Assembly (NCBI GenBank): GCA_016790225.1
Contig: JAEUOZ010000015.1
Location: 1-64,000, forward strand
Origin: Rubrivivax sp.
Lineage (GTDB): Bacteria > Pseudomonadota > Gammaproteobacteria > Burkholderiales > Burkholderiaceae
DNA length: 64,000 bases
Direction of reading: 5' to 3'
Each line of letters opens with the position of its first letter. Within the stretch, counting starts at the first letter, position 1. Positions 39,666-48,326 of the stretch are shown piece by piece. The notes under the pieces are model-generated. The model was not told the origin of the DNA. It worked only from the letters and a program-made list of their open reading frames with translations, and made no database searches. The translations under genes were made by a program, and so were the position numbers.

Positions 39666-42600
39666 ATGAACGCACCCCTACCCGAAGCCATCCGCAAGGC
39701 CCTGGAAACCGTCTCGCTGGACGACAAGTACGCGCTGGAACAGGGCCGCGCCTTCATGAGCGGGGTGCAGGCCCTGGTGCGCTTGCCGATGCTTCAGCGC
39801 ACGCGCGATGCGCTGGCGGGCCTGAACACCGCCGGCTTCGTCAGCGGTTACCGAGGCAGCCCCTTGGGAGGCTACGACCAGGCGCTGTGGCAGGCCAAGA
39901 AGCACCTGGAGAGGCAGCACATCGTCTTCCAGCCCGGCGTCAACGAAGAGCTCGCCGCCACCGCCGTGTGGGGCACGCAGATGCTCGATCTGTACCCGCA
40001 GAGCCGCAAGTTCGACGGCGTCTTCGGCATCTGGTATGGCAAGGGCCCGGGCGTGGACCGCTGCAGCGACGTCTTCAAGCACGCCAACATGGCCGGCACC
40101 TCGCGCCACGGCGGCGTGATCGCAGTGGCCGGCGACGACCATGTCGCCAAGAGCAGCACCGCCGCGCACCAGAGCGACCACATCTTCAAGGCCTGCGGCC
40201 TGCCGGTATTCTTTCCGTCCGATGTGCAGGGCATCCTGGACATGGGCGTGCACGCCTTCGCGATGAGCCGCTTTGCCGGTGTGTGGACGGGCATGAAGAC
40301 CATCCAGGAAGTGGTGGAGTCCTCGTCCAGCGTTTCGATCGACCCGCAGCGCGTGAACATCGTGCTGCCGGAAGACTTCGTGATGCCGCCCGGCGGCATG
40401 CACATGCGCTGGCCCGACGGTGCGCTGGACCAGGAAGCGCGGCTGATGGACTACAAGTGGTATGCCGCCCTGGCCTATGTGCGCGCCAACAGGCTCAACC
40501 ACAACGTCATCGAAGGCCCGCATGACCGCTACGGCATCATCGCCAGCGGCAAGGCCTTCAACGACACCCGCCAGGCGCTGGCCGATCTGGGCCTGAGCGA
40601 CGAGATGTGCCGCGGCCTGGGCATCCGGCTGCACAAGGTGAATGTGGTGTGGCCGCTGGAAGCCACCATCACGCGCGACTTTGCGCTAGGGCTGCAGGAG
40701 ATCCTGGTCGTCGAGGAAAAGCGCCAGGTCATCGAATACCAGCTCAAGGAAGAGCTCTACAACTGGCGACCCGATGTGCGGCCCAACGTGCTGGGCAAGT
40801 TCGATCAGCCCGAGGGCGATGCCACCGGCGGCGAGTGGAGCATGCCCAACCCGAGCCAGAACTGGTTGCTGCGTCCCAAGGCCGATCTGACGCCGGCGAT
40901 CATCGCCAAGGCCATCGCCAAGCGGCTCAAGAAGGCCGGCATCGTGCCCCCCGGCAGCGAGATCGAAGCCCGCATGGACGCGCGCATCCGTGTGATCGAG
41001 GCCAGCGAACGCGCGCTCTCGGTGATCGATGTCAAGGGCGTCGAGCGCACACCCTGGTTCTGCAGCGGCTGCCCGCACAACACCAGCACGCGCGTGCCGG
41101 AGGGCTCGCGCGCGGTGGCCGGCATCGGCTGCCACTACATGTCGGTATGGATGGACCGCAGCACGGTCACCTTCAGCCAGATGGGGGGCGAAGGCGTCAG
41201 CTGGGTCGGCCAGGCGCCCTTCACCACCGATCAGCACATCTTCAGCAACCTGGGTGACGGCACCTACTACCACTCCGGGCTGCTGGCGGTGCGCCAGAGC
41301 ATCGCGGCCAAGGTGAACATCACCTACAAGATCCTCTTCAACGATGCCGTGGCGATGACCGGCGGCCAGCCGGTGGACGGCACGCTGCGCGTGCCCGAGA
41401 TGACGCGCGAGCTGCATGCCGAAGGCGCCAAGGAGATCGTGGTCGTCACGGACGAGCCCGAGAAGTACCAGGGCGTGAGCACGCTGGCCCCCGGCGTCAC
41501 GGTGCATCACCGCGACGAGCTGGATGCCGTGCAGCGCCGGCTGCGCGAGGTGAAGGGCTGCACGATCCTCATCTACGACCAGACCTGCGCCACGGAAAAG
41601 CGCCGCCGCCGCAAGCGCGGCACGATGGCCACGCCGTCGAAGACGGTGATCATCAACGAGGCCGTCTGCGAGGGCTGCGGCGATTGCTCCGTGCAGAGCA
41701 ACTGCCTGAGCGTGGAGCCGATCGAAACCGAATTCGGCCGCAAGCGCCGCATCAACCAGAACACCTGCAACAAGGATTTCTCCTGCGTCAAGGGTTTCTG
41801 CCCCAGCTTCGTGACCATCGAAGGCGGCACGCTGAAGAAGCCCCGGAAGGAAAAGCGCGGCGATCTCTCCGCGCTGCCGCCGCTGCCTGAGCCGATGCTG
41901 CCGAATGCCGAGCAGGCCTACGGCATCGTCGTGGGTGGCGTGGGTGGCACGGGCGTCATCACCATCGGCCAGCTGCTGGGCATGGCGGCCCACCTGGAAG
42001 GCAAGGGCATCGTCACGCAGGATGCCGGCGGCCTGGCGCAGAAGGGCGGCGCCACCTGGAGCCACATCCAGATCGCCGACCGGCCCGAGGCCATCTACAC
42101 GACCAAGGTCGATACCGCCAAGGCCGATCTGGTCATCGGCTGCGACCCCATCGTCACCGCCACCAAGAGCACGCTGGCGCTGATGCAGCCGCAGCGCAGC
42201 TTCATCGCGCTCAACAGCCATGGTTCGCCCACGGCCGCCTTCGTGCACAACCCGAACTGGCAGTTTCCGCAGGGCAGCTGCGAAGCGGCGATCGAGAAGG
42301 CCGTGGGCCGCGAAGGCATCGGCGCTTTCGATGCCGAAGAGGCCGCCACGCAGCTGCTGGGCGATTCGATCTACACCAACCCGCTGCTGCTGGGCTATGC
42401 CTGGCAGAAGGGCCGCATCCCGCTGTCGCAGGCTTCGCTGCTGCGCGCGATGGAGCTCAACGGCGTGCAGATCGACAACAACAAGGCCGCCTTCGAATGG
42501 GGCCGGCGCTGCGCACACGATCTGGCGGCCGTGCGCGCGCTGTTTGCCGCGCAGCAGGTGATCCAGGTCGTCAAGCGGCCCTCGCTGGACGAGGTCGTCA

Positions 42601-43217
42601 AGCGTCGCGTGGACTTCCTCACCGGCTACCAGGACGCTGCGTATGCACAGCGTTATGCGTCCTTCGTGGAGCGCGTGCGCGCGGCGGAAGCTCCGCTGCA
42701 GGCCGGCACGGCCTTCAGCGAAGCGGTGGCCAGGTACCTCTTCAAGCTGATGGCCTACAAGGACGAGTACGAGGTGGCGCGCCTGCACACCGATCCGGCC
42801 TTCCTGCAGAAGATCGAGGGCATGTTCGAGGGCGACTACCGCATCGTGCACCACCTCGCGCCGCCCTCGATCGCGAAGAAGAATGCCAAGGGCGAGCTGA
42901 TCAAGCAGCCCTTCGGGCCCTGGGTGCGCAAGGCCTTCGGCCTGTTGGCCAAGATGAAAGGTTTGAGAGGTGGCGCGCTGGACATCTTCGGCAAGACCGA
43001 AGAGCGCCACATGGAGCGCCAGCTGATCGCCGACTACGAGACCACCGTGCAGGAACTGCTGAAGTCGCTGTCGGCCACCAACCTGGCGCAGGCCGCCGAG
43101 ATCGCGCGCATCCCCGAAGAGATCCGCGGCTACGGCCACGTGAAGGAGCGCCACGTCAAGGCCGCACGCGCCAGGTGGGACGGGCTGATGGCCCAGTGGC
43201 GGGGCAGCCGGGCCTGA
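39666..43217 (+). CDS. indolepyruvate ferredoxin oxidoreductase, fused alpha-beta form
   Basis: A 1183-aa enzyme that decarboxylates aryl pyruvates (from Trp, Phe, Tyr transamination) to acyl-CoA with reduction of a carrier. N-terminal PP/Pyr thiamine diphosphate domains (GYRGSPLGGYD, RSTVTFSQMGGEGVSW, LFNDAVAMTGGQPVDG), a cysteine-rich iron-sulfur insert near residues 668-710 (CEGCGDCSVQSNC and FSCVKGFC) and a C-terminal gamma domain (VGGVGGTGVITIGQLLGMA, DAGGLAQKGGA) are all present. The fusion is typical of proteobacteria. Lrp upstream, Nudix protein downstream. Confidence 0.95.
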   Translation: MNAPLPEAIRKALETVSLDDKYALEQGRAFMSGVQALVRLPMLQRTRDALAGLNTAGFVSGYRGSPLGGYDQALWQAKKHLERQHIVFQPGVNEELAATAVWGTQMLDLYPQSRKFDGVFGIWYGKGPGVDRCSDVFKHANMAGTSRHGGVIAVAGDDHVAKSSTAAHQSDHIFKACGLPVFFPSDVQGILDMGVHAFAMSRFAGVWTGMKTIQEVVESSSSVSIDPQRVNIVLPEDFVMPPGGMHMRWPDGALDQEARLMDYKWYAALAYVRANRLNHNVIEGPHDRYGIIASGKAFNDTRQALADLGLSDEMCRGLGIRLHKVNVVWPLEATITRDFALGLQEILVVEEKRQVIEYQLKEELYNWRPDVRPNVLGKFDQPEGDATGGEWSMPNPSQNWLLRPKADLTPAIIAKAIAKRLKKAGIVPPGSEIEARMDARIRVIEASERALSVIDVKGVERTPWFCSGCPHNTSTRVPEGSRAVAGIGCHYMSVWMDRSTVTFSQMGGEGVSWVGQAPFTTDQHIFSNLGDGTYYHSGLLAVRQSIAAKVNITYKILFNDAVAMTGGQPVDGTLRVPEMTRELHAEGAKEIVVVTDEPEKYQGVSTLAPGVTVHHRDELDAVQRRLREVKGCTILIYDQTCATEKRRRRKRGTMATPSKTVIINEAVCEGCGDCSVQSNCLSVEPIETEFGRKRRINQNTCNKDFSCVKGFCPSFVTIEGGTLKKPRKEKRGDLSALPPLPEPMLPNAEQAYGIVVGGVGGTGVITIGQLLGMAAHLEGKGIVTQDAGGLAQKGGATWSHIQIADRPEAIYTTKVDTAKADLVIGCDPIVTATKSTLALMQPQRSFIALNSHGSPTAAFVHNPNWQFPQGSCEAAIEKAVGREGIGAFDAEEAATQLLGDSIYTNPLLLGYAWQKGRIPLSQASLLRAMELNGVQIDNNKAAFEWGRRCAHDLAAVRALFAAQQVIQVVKRPSLDEVVKRRVDFLTGYQDAAYAQRYASFVERVRAAEAPLQAGTAFSEAVARYLFKLMAYKDEYEVARLHTDPAFLQKIEGMFEGDYRIVHHLAPPSIAKKNAKGELIKQPFGPWVRKAFGLLAKMKGLRGGALDIFGKTEERHMERQLIADYETTVQELLKSLSATNLAQAAEIARIPEEIRGYGHVKERHVKAARARWDGLMAQWRGSRA

Positions 43218-43231
43218 GCTGCTGCAGCGCC

Positions 43232-44095
43232 GTGGCGCCAGTGTCCGTGGATTGGCCGGCCATCGCGGCCGCGCGTTGCCAGGCGCAGCCGCGCACCGGC
43301 TTTCACCTCGACGGTGAGGCCGTGGGCAGCGTGGCCACGGCGCACCTGCCGGCGCTCACCCGCTGGCCGCAATGGATCGCCCGCGATGCCCAGGGCCTGC
43401 ACCTGCGTGCACCGCCCGGGCAGCGCGACCAGGCGCTGTCGCAGATGAACCAGGTGCTGCGCGACGAAAGCCTGATCGTGGCCTGGCGCGACGAGTCCTT
43501 CGGCCTGCTCTCGCCGCACGACGGCCGGGTGCTAGCCACCTTCGAGCGCGCCGCCTGCCGCTTCTGGGGCACGATGACCCGCGGCGCGCACTGCAACGGC
43601 TATGTCTGTCTGCGGGCAGACCGCCCCGGCGAACCCACGCACCTGTGGATCTCCCGCCGCTCGCCGCACAAGGCGACCGACCCTGGCAAGCTGGACAACC
43701 TGGTCGGCGGCGGTGTGCCGCTGGGCCAGACGCCGCAGCAGACCCTGTGGCGCGAAGGCTGGGAAGAAGCCGGCCTGGATGAAGCACGCATGCAAGCGGC
43801 CCGCGCCGGCCGCATCATCCGCATCGATTGCGATGTGCCCGAAGGCCGCATGGTCGAGGACATCCATGCCTTCGATCTGGAGCTGCCGCCGGAGCTGACG
43901 CCGGTCAACCAGGACGGCGAGGTGGCCGAGATCCGCCTGCTGAGCGTGGCCGAGGCCACGCAGGCCGCCGCCAGCGGCGAGATGACCACCGATGCCTCGC
44001 TGGTGACGCTGGATTTCCTGCTGCGACGCGGCCTGCTGGAGGCACAGCTGGCCGAGCCGCTGGCCGCCCGCATGCGCGGGCTGTGGGCGGACTGA
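43232..44095 (+). CDS. DUF4743 plus Nudix hydrolase
   Basis: A 287-aa protein. The N-terminal DUF4743 (to about residue 110) precedes a Nudix domain whose box is GGVPLGQTPQQTLWREGWEEAGL; the second catalytic acidic triplet REGWEEAG is intact, while the first glutamate of the GX5E element is glutamine. Similar proteins occur as thiamine pyrophosphokinase-associated Nudix enzymes, so a role in cleaning damaged thiamine diphosphate is plausible, supported by the thiamine-dependent enzyme next door. Three in-frame GTG codons could be the start; 43232 is the longest. Confidence 0.85.
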   Translation: MAPVSVDWPAIAAARCQAQPRTGFHLDGEAVGSVATAHLPALTRWPQWIARDAQGLHLRAPPGQRDQALSQMNQVLRDESLIVAWRDESFGLLSPHDGRVLATFERAACRFWGTMTRGAHCNGYVCLRADRPGEPTHLWISRRSPHKATDPGKLDNLVGGGVPLGQTPQQTLWREGWEEAGLDEARMQAARAGRIIRIDCDVPEGRMVEDIHAFDLELPPELTPVNQDGEVAEIRLLSVAEATQAAASGEMTTDASLVTLDFLLRRGLLEAQLAEPLAARMRGLWAD

Positions 44096-44122
44096 GGGGC
44101 CGCGCGCCGCGCCGCCGCGCCG

Positions 44123-45499
44123 ATGCGACTTCGCTGGGCCTTCCTCCTGATCGCCGTGCTGCCGCTGCTGCTGGCCAGCCTGGGCGTGGCCTGGGTCGTG
44201 CAGCAGCGCTCCCACGTGCTCTCGCAGCTGCACCTGGCGGCGGTGGAGCCCGTGCTGCTGGCCTCGCGGCGTGCGGAGCTGCAGAGTCTGGTCAACCTCG
44301 GGCGCAGCTCGATCGCCCACCTGGTGCGAGACGGCATGCCCAATGCCGAGGCGCAGCAGCAGGCACTGGCCATCCTGAAGCGCCTGGAGTTCGGCCATGA
44401 CGGCTACTTCTTCATCGTCGATTTTGATGGCCTCGTGCTGCTGTACCCGCGCCAGCCGCAGCTGCAGGGCCGCAATCTGATCGATCTGCAGGATCGCCAC
44501 GGCGGCTTTCCGATCCGGCAGATGCTCGAGCGCGCCCGCTCGGGTGGCGGCTATCTCGATTACGAGTGGCCGCGGCCCAGCACCGGCCAGGTGGAGACCA
44601 AGCTGGCCTACGTGGAGCCGATCGCCGGCTGGCAGTGGATGCTGGCCACCGGCACCTATGTGGACGAACCCGCACGCGCGCAGCGGCGCATCGGGGAAGC
44701 CACGGAGTCCGCCGTGGCCGACACGCTGTGGCGCGTCGGCGCCATCACGGCGCTGAGCAGCATCCTGGTGGGCGTGGCCGCGCTGGCCATCAACCTGAAC
44801 GAGCAGCGCAAGGCCGATGCCAAGCTGCGCGCCATGGCCGGGCAGATCGTCACCTCGCAGGAAGCCGAGCGGGCGCGCGTCGCGCGCGAACTGCACGACG
44901 GCGTGAGCCAGTCGCTGGTCTCGGCCAAGTATGTGCTGGAGTCGGCGGTGGAGCGCTCGCGCGCGCTCGGCGAGAGCGGGCGCGGCGAGCCAGGGCTGAC
45001 CGAGACACTGCGTGCCGGCGTGCAGCGTCTGCGCGATGTGCTCGTCGAACTGCGCCGCATCTCGCACGACCTGCGCCCCGCCCTGCTGGACGATCTGGGC
45101 CTGGTGCATGCGCTCGAACACCTGGGCAGCGAATGGTCCGCCCGCACTGGCGTGCGGCTGGTCACCGACATCGAGCCCGGCATTCCGGTGCCGGCGGAGG
45201 CGGTGAGCACGGCGCTCTTCCGCGTGGCGCAGGAAGCGCTGGGCAATGTGGAACGCCACGCCCAGGCCCGCAGCGTGACCCTGCGCCTCGTGCGGCAAGG
45301 CGACGGCCTGGTGCTGCACGTGCTGGACGATGGCCGCGGATTCGACGCCGAGCAGGTGGCCCGGTCGCCGCGCCACGGCCTGGGCCTGACCCACATGCGC
45401 GAGCGCATCGAATCGCTGGGTGGGCAGTTCACACTGGCCTCCAGCGCCAGCGGCACGCTGCTGCGAGCACACTTCTCGGGCCCCGCCCTGGGGGCCTGA
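44123..45499 (+). CDS. single-cache sensor histidine kinase (HisKA_3)
   Basis: A 458-aa membrane kinase. One N-terminal helix (residues 5-25), a periplasmic single-cache domain (GHDGYFFIVDFDGLVLLYP, GGGYLDYEWPRP, VEPIAGWQWMLATGTYVDE), a second helix, and a cytoplasmic NarL-type kinase (ERARVARELHDGVSQSLV with the phosphorylated His, and DDGRGF). Cache domains of this subtype often bind small carboxylates, which fits the TRAP operon that follows. The response regulator gene is 126 bases downstream. Confidence 0.92.
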   Translation: MRLRWAFLLIAVLPLLLASLGVAWVVQQRSHVLSQLHLAAVEPVLLASRRAELQSLVNLGRSSIAHLVRDGMPNAEAQQQALAILKRLEFGHDGYFFIVDFDGLVLLYPRQPQLQGRNLIDLQDRHGGFPIRQMLERARSGGGYLDYEWPRPSTGQVETKLAYVEPIAGWQWMLATGTYVDEPARAQRRIGEATESAVADTLWRVGAITALSSILVGVAALAINLNEQRKADAKLRAMAGQIVTSQEAERARVARELHDGVSQSLVSAKYVLESAVERSRALGESGRGEPGLTETLRAGVQRLRDVLVELRRISHDLRPALLDDLGLVHALEHLGSEWSARTGVRLVTDIEPGIPVPAEAVSTALFRVAQEALGNVERHAQARSVTLRLVRQGDGLVLHVLDDGRGFDAEQVARSPRHGLGLTHMRERIESLGGQFTLASSASGTLLRAHFSGPALGA

Positions 45500-45625
45500 T
45501 GGCGATGCGCCGCCCGCTCGGCGCGATCCGCGATGCTTGTCCCGGCGCCAAGCGTCCCGCGCTCGCACAGGGTCCTGGTGGCGAGCCCTGATGCCTGTTG
45601 CGCGCGTGTCGACGATGATGCGCGA

Positions 45626-46249
45626 GTGCCTGCTGCCACGATCCGCCTGATGCTCGTCGATGACCATCCGCTGGTGCGCGATGGCCTGCGCGCGCGCCTG
45701 GAGGCGGTGGATGGTCTGCGGGTGGTGGCCGAAGCCGGTGACGCCGATGCTGCGCTGGCCGCTGCTGCACGCGAGCAGCCCGATCTGGTGCTGATGGACA
45801 TCTCGCTGCGGGGCCGCAACGGCATCCACGCCACGCGTGAGCTGCTGGCCGCCCAGCCCACGCTGCGCGTGCTGGTGCTTTCGATGCACGATGCACCGGC
45901 GACCATGCACGAAGCCTTGCAGGCGGGCGCGCACGGCTACCTGCTCAAGGATTGTCCGGCCGAGGAGATCGTCGAGGCCATCCACGCAGTGATGAGTGGT
46001 GAGCGCCTGCGGCCGGCCGCGCTGGACGCGGCGCCGCCGGCCTCCTTGCGCGGACCGGGCAGCCTGACCCCGCGTGAGCGCGAGGTGCTGCATCTCATCG
46101 CCGAAGGCCTGTCCAGCCGGGAGATCGGAGAACGGCTGGACATGGGCGTGCGCACCGTGGAAACGCACCGCACGCACCTGCGCCGCAAGCTCGATCTGGC
46201 CAGCCCGGCAGCCCTGGTGCGCTGGGCCATCGACCACCGAAGCCCCTGA
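45626..46249 (+). CDS. NarL-family response regulator
   Basis: A 207-aa regulator with the receiver motif IRLMLVDDHPLVRDGL, the phosphorylated Asp in LVLMDISLRG, Lys in GYLLKDCP and a LuxR-type HTH (LTPREREVLHLIAEGLSSR). I use the GTG at 45626, which directly precedes the receiver domain. It probably regulates the TRAP operon 212 bases downstream, where a long inverted repeat lies. Confidence 0.92.
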   Translation: MPAATIRLMLVDDHPLVRDGLRARLEAVDGLRVVAEAGDADAALAAAAREQPDLVLMDISLRGRNGIHATRELLAAQPTLRVLVLSMHDAPATMHEALQAGAHGYLLKDCPAEEIVEAIHAVMSGERLRPAALDAAPPASLRGPGSLTPREREVLHLIAEGLSSREIGERLDMGVRTVETHRTHLRRKLDLASPAALVRWAIDHRSP

Positions 46250-46342
46250 GCGGCCGCGCCGGCGCGCGCGCCTCACGCAACCCGTCCCAGCGCCTGGGCC
46301 TGGGGCCGCACCTACGTGTGGACACGCAGGCGATCCTCCCGA

Positions 46343-46377
46343 TGGCGCGACCGTGACAACGCGTCACAGTCGCGCCA
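46343..46377. promoter_or_regulatory. long inverted repeat upstream of the TRAP operon
   Basis: TGGCGCGAC-c-GTGAC-aacgc-GTCAC-a-GTCGCGCCA: arms of 9 plus 5 bases, perfectly palindromic except for one mismatched pair, centred on a five-base loop (46358-46362). It lies about 85 bases before the substrate-binding protein start, with no T-tract. It may be an operator for the adjacent regulator or an mRNA hairpin. Confidence 0.6.
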
Positions 46378-46461
46378 CAGCGTCGACGGACTCCGCCCGC
46401 GCGGACATGCCTTGCCGAAGCGCTGCCCACAACGCCCGTCATTCACTCAGGAGACCCCCCC

Positions 46462-47598
46462 ATGACCACACCCGAGTCCACGCCGCGCCGGCGCAAATTC
46501 CTGAAGTCCGCCACCACGGCGGCCGTGGCCACCACCGCGATCGCCGCGCCGGCCGTCAGCCGCGCGCAGACGGTGACCTTCCGCTTCCAGAGCACCTGGC
46601 CGGCCAAGGACATCTTCCACGAGTACGCCAACGACTTCGCCAAGAAGGTGAACGACATGGCGGGCAACCGCCTGAAAATCGAAGTGCTGCCCTCGGGCTC
46701 GGTGGTGCCGGCCTTCCAGCTGCTGGATGCGGTGAACAAGGGCACGCTGGACGGCGGGCACGGCGTGCTGGCCTATCACTACGGCAAGAACACGGCCCTG
46801 GCGCTGTGGGGCTCCGGGCCGGCCTACGGCATGGATCCCAACATGGTGCTGGCCTGGCACTACTACGGCGGCGGCAAGGCCCTGCTGGAAGAGATCTACA
46901 AGAGCCTGTCGATCGACGTCGTGTCCTTCGTCTACGGCCCGATGCCCACGCAGCCGCTGGGCTGGTTCAAGAAGCCCATCGCCAAGGTCGAGGATCTGAA
47001 GGGCCTGAAGTACCGCACCGTGGGCCTGGCGGTGGACGTCTTCAAGGAGCTGGGCGCCGCCGTCAACCCGCTGCCGGGCGGCGAGATCGTGCCCGCGCTG
47101 GACCGCGGCTTGATCGATGCAGCCGAGTTCAACAACGCCTCCAGCGACCGGCTGCTCGGCTTCCCCGACGTGGTGAAGAACTGCATGCTGCAGAGCTTCC
47201 ACCAGAGTGGCGAGCAGTTCGAGATCCTGTTCAACAAGGGCAAGTACGACGCCCTGCCGGCCGAGCTGAAGTCGGTGATCGACTACGCGGTGCAGGCGGC
47301 GAGCTCGGACATGAGCTGGAAGGCCATCCATCGCAACAGCCAGGACTACATCGAGCTGAAGAAGGCGAAGATCAACTTCTACAAGACGCCGGACGCGATC
47401 CTGCGCGCGCAGCTGGATGCCTGGGACAAGGTGATCAAGGAAAAGGCCGGCGCCAACCCGCTGTTCCAGAAGGTGCTGGACAGCCAGCGCGGCTTCGCCG
47501 AGCGCGCCGGTTCCTGGCAGAACGACTACATGGTCGACTTCAAGATGGCCTGGAACCGCTACTTCCGCGCCCCGCGTGCGCCGGCCAAGAAGACCTGA
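46462..47598 (+). CDS. TRAP transporter substrate-binding protein (DctP/TakP-like)
   Basis: A 378-aa periplasmic binding protein. The N-terminus (STPRRRKFLKSATT, cleavage near VSRAQ) has a twin-arginine pattern. The mature protein shows TRAP landmarks: FRFQSTWPAKDIFHEYANDF, GWFKKPIAKVEDLKGLKYRTVGL, PALDRGLIDAAEF and GFPDVV. It most resembles the TakP group, which binds 2-oxo acids, though the ligand is an inference. A strong ribosome site (AGGAG) precedes the ATG. Confidence 0.93.
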   Translation: MTTPESTPRRRKFLKSATTAAVATTAIAAPAVSRAQTVTFRFQSTWPAKDIFHEYANDFAKKVNDMAGNRLKIEVLPSGSVVPAFQLLDAVNKGTLDGGHGVLAYHYGKNTALALWGSGPAYGMDPNMVLAWHYYGGGKALLEEIYKSLSIDVVSFVYGPMPTQPLGWFKKPIAKVEDLKGLKYRTVGLAVDVFKELGAAVNPLPGGEIVPALDRGLIDAAEFNNASSDRLLGFPDVVKNCMLQSFHQSGEQFEILFNKGKYDALPAELKSVIDYAVQAASSDMSWKAIHRNSQDYIELKKAKINFYKTPDAILRAQLDAWDKVIKEKAGANPLFQKVLDSQRGFAERAGSWQNDYMVDFKMAWNRYFRAPRAPAKKT

Positions 47599-47623
47599 CG
47601 CGCCGCCGCTGAGGATGACGGTT

Positions 47624-47645
47624 GGGGCCGCCTGAGGGCGGCCCC
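47624..47645 (+). promoter_or_regulatory. intercistronic hairpin between dctP and dctQ genes
   Basis: A perfect 9-bp stem GGGGCCGCC/GGCGGCCCC with TGAG loop, 25 bases after the stop, without a T-tract. Such hairpins often protect upstream binding-protein mRNA so that it is made in excess of the permease. Confidence 0.65.
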
Positions 47646-47705
47646 TGGCTCCTGGCCCCTGGCCCGTCTGCCCTGCGCGCCGCCCGGCGCCGCGGGAGGG
47701 AACAC

Positions 47706-48326
47706 ATGAAGAGCTTGTTGATGGCTGTGGACCGCGCGTCCACCTGGCTCGGGCATTTCTTTGCCTGGCTGATCATTGCACTGACCGGGCTGATCGCCTG
47801 GGAGGTGTTCTCGCGCTACCTGCTGAACAACCCGCATGACTGGATGCTCGATGCCCAGATCATGATGTACGGAACGCTGTTCATGATGGCGGGCGCCTAC
47901 ACCCTGGCCAAGAACGGCCATGTGCGCGGCGACGTCCTCTACGGCTTCTTCCAGCCGCGCACGCAGGCCACGCTGGACCTGATCCTCTACGGCCTGTTCT
48001 TCCTGCCGGGCGTCGTGGCCCTCACCTGGGCCGGCTGGACCTATGCGAACGAATCGCTGGCCATCCGCGAGAGCACGTTCAGCGCCACGCCGCTGCCGCT
48101 GTATCCGTTCAAGTTCGTCATCCCCGTGGCAGGCGGCATGCTGCTGCTGCAGGGCATCGTGGAGATCGTGCGCTGCATCCAGTGCATCCAGACCGGCGAG
48201 TGGCCCTCGCGCGAAGAGGATGTCGAGGAAGTCGACGTGGACAAGCTCAAGGAGATGGTCCACGCCGAAGACGTGAACGCGCTCGCACCCGACACCCCCG
48301 CTGCATCAACCGGAGCCGCACGATGA
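47706..48326 (+). CDS. TRAP transporter small permease (DctQ)
   Basis: A 206-aa inner-membrane protein with four hydrophobic helices (first near residues 15-35, last near residues 138-157) and the family's EVFSRYLLNNPHDWMLD segment. The C-terminus is acidic and hydrophilic. It starts after a clear ribosome site (GGAGGG) and overlaps the large-permease start by four bases (ATGA). Confidence 0.93.
   Translation: MKSLLMAVDRASTWLGHFFAWLIIALTGLIAWEVFSRYLLNNPHDWMLDAQIMMYGTLFMMAGAYTLAKNGHVRGDVLYGFFQPRTQATLDLILYGLFFLPGVVALTWAGWTYANESLAIRESTFSATPLPLYPFKFVIPVAGGMLLLQGIVEIVRCIQCIQTGEWPSREEDVEEVDVDKLKEMVHAEDVNALAPDTPAASTGAAR

Noticed and set aside
40686..43154. An 822-residue minus-strand frame opposite the indolepyruvate oxidoreductase
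   Set aside because: Low-complexity His/Arg/Gly composition and no recognisable domain; the plus strand holds the full enzyme.
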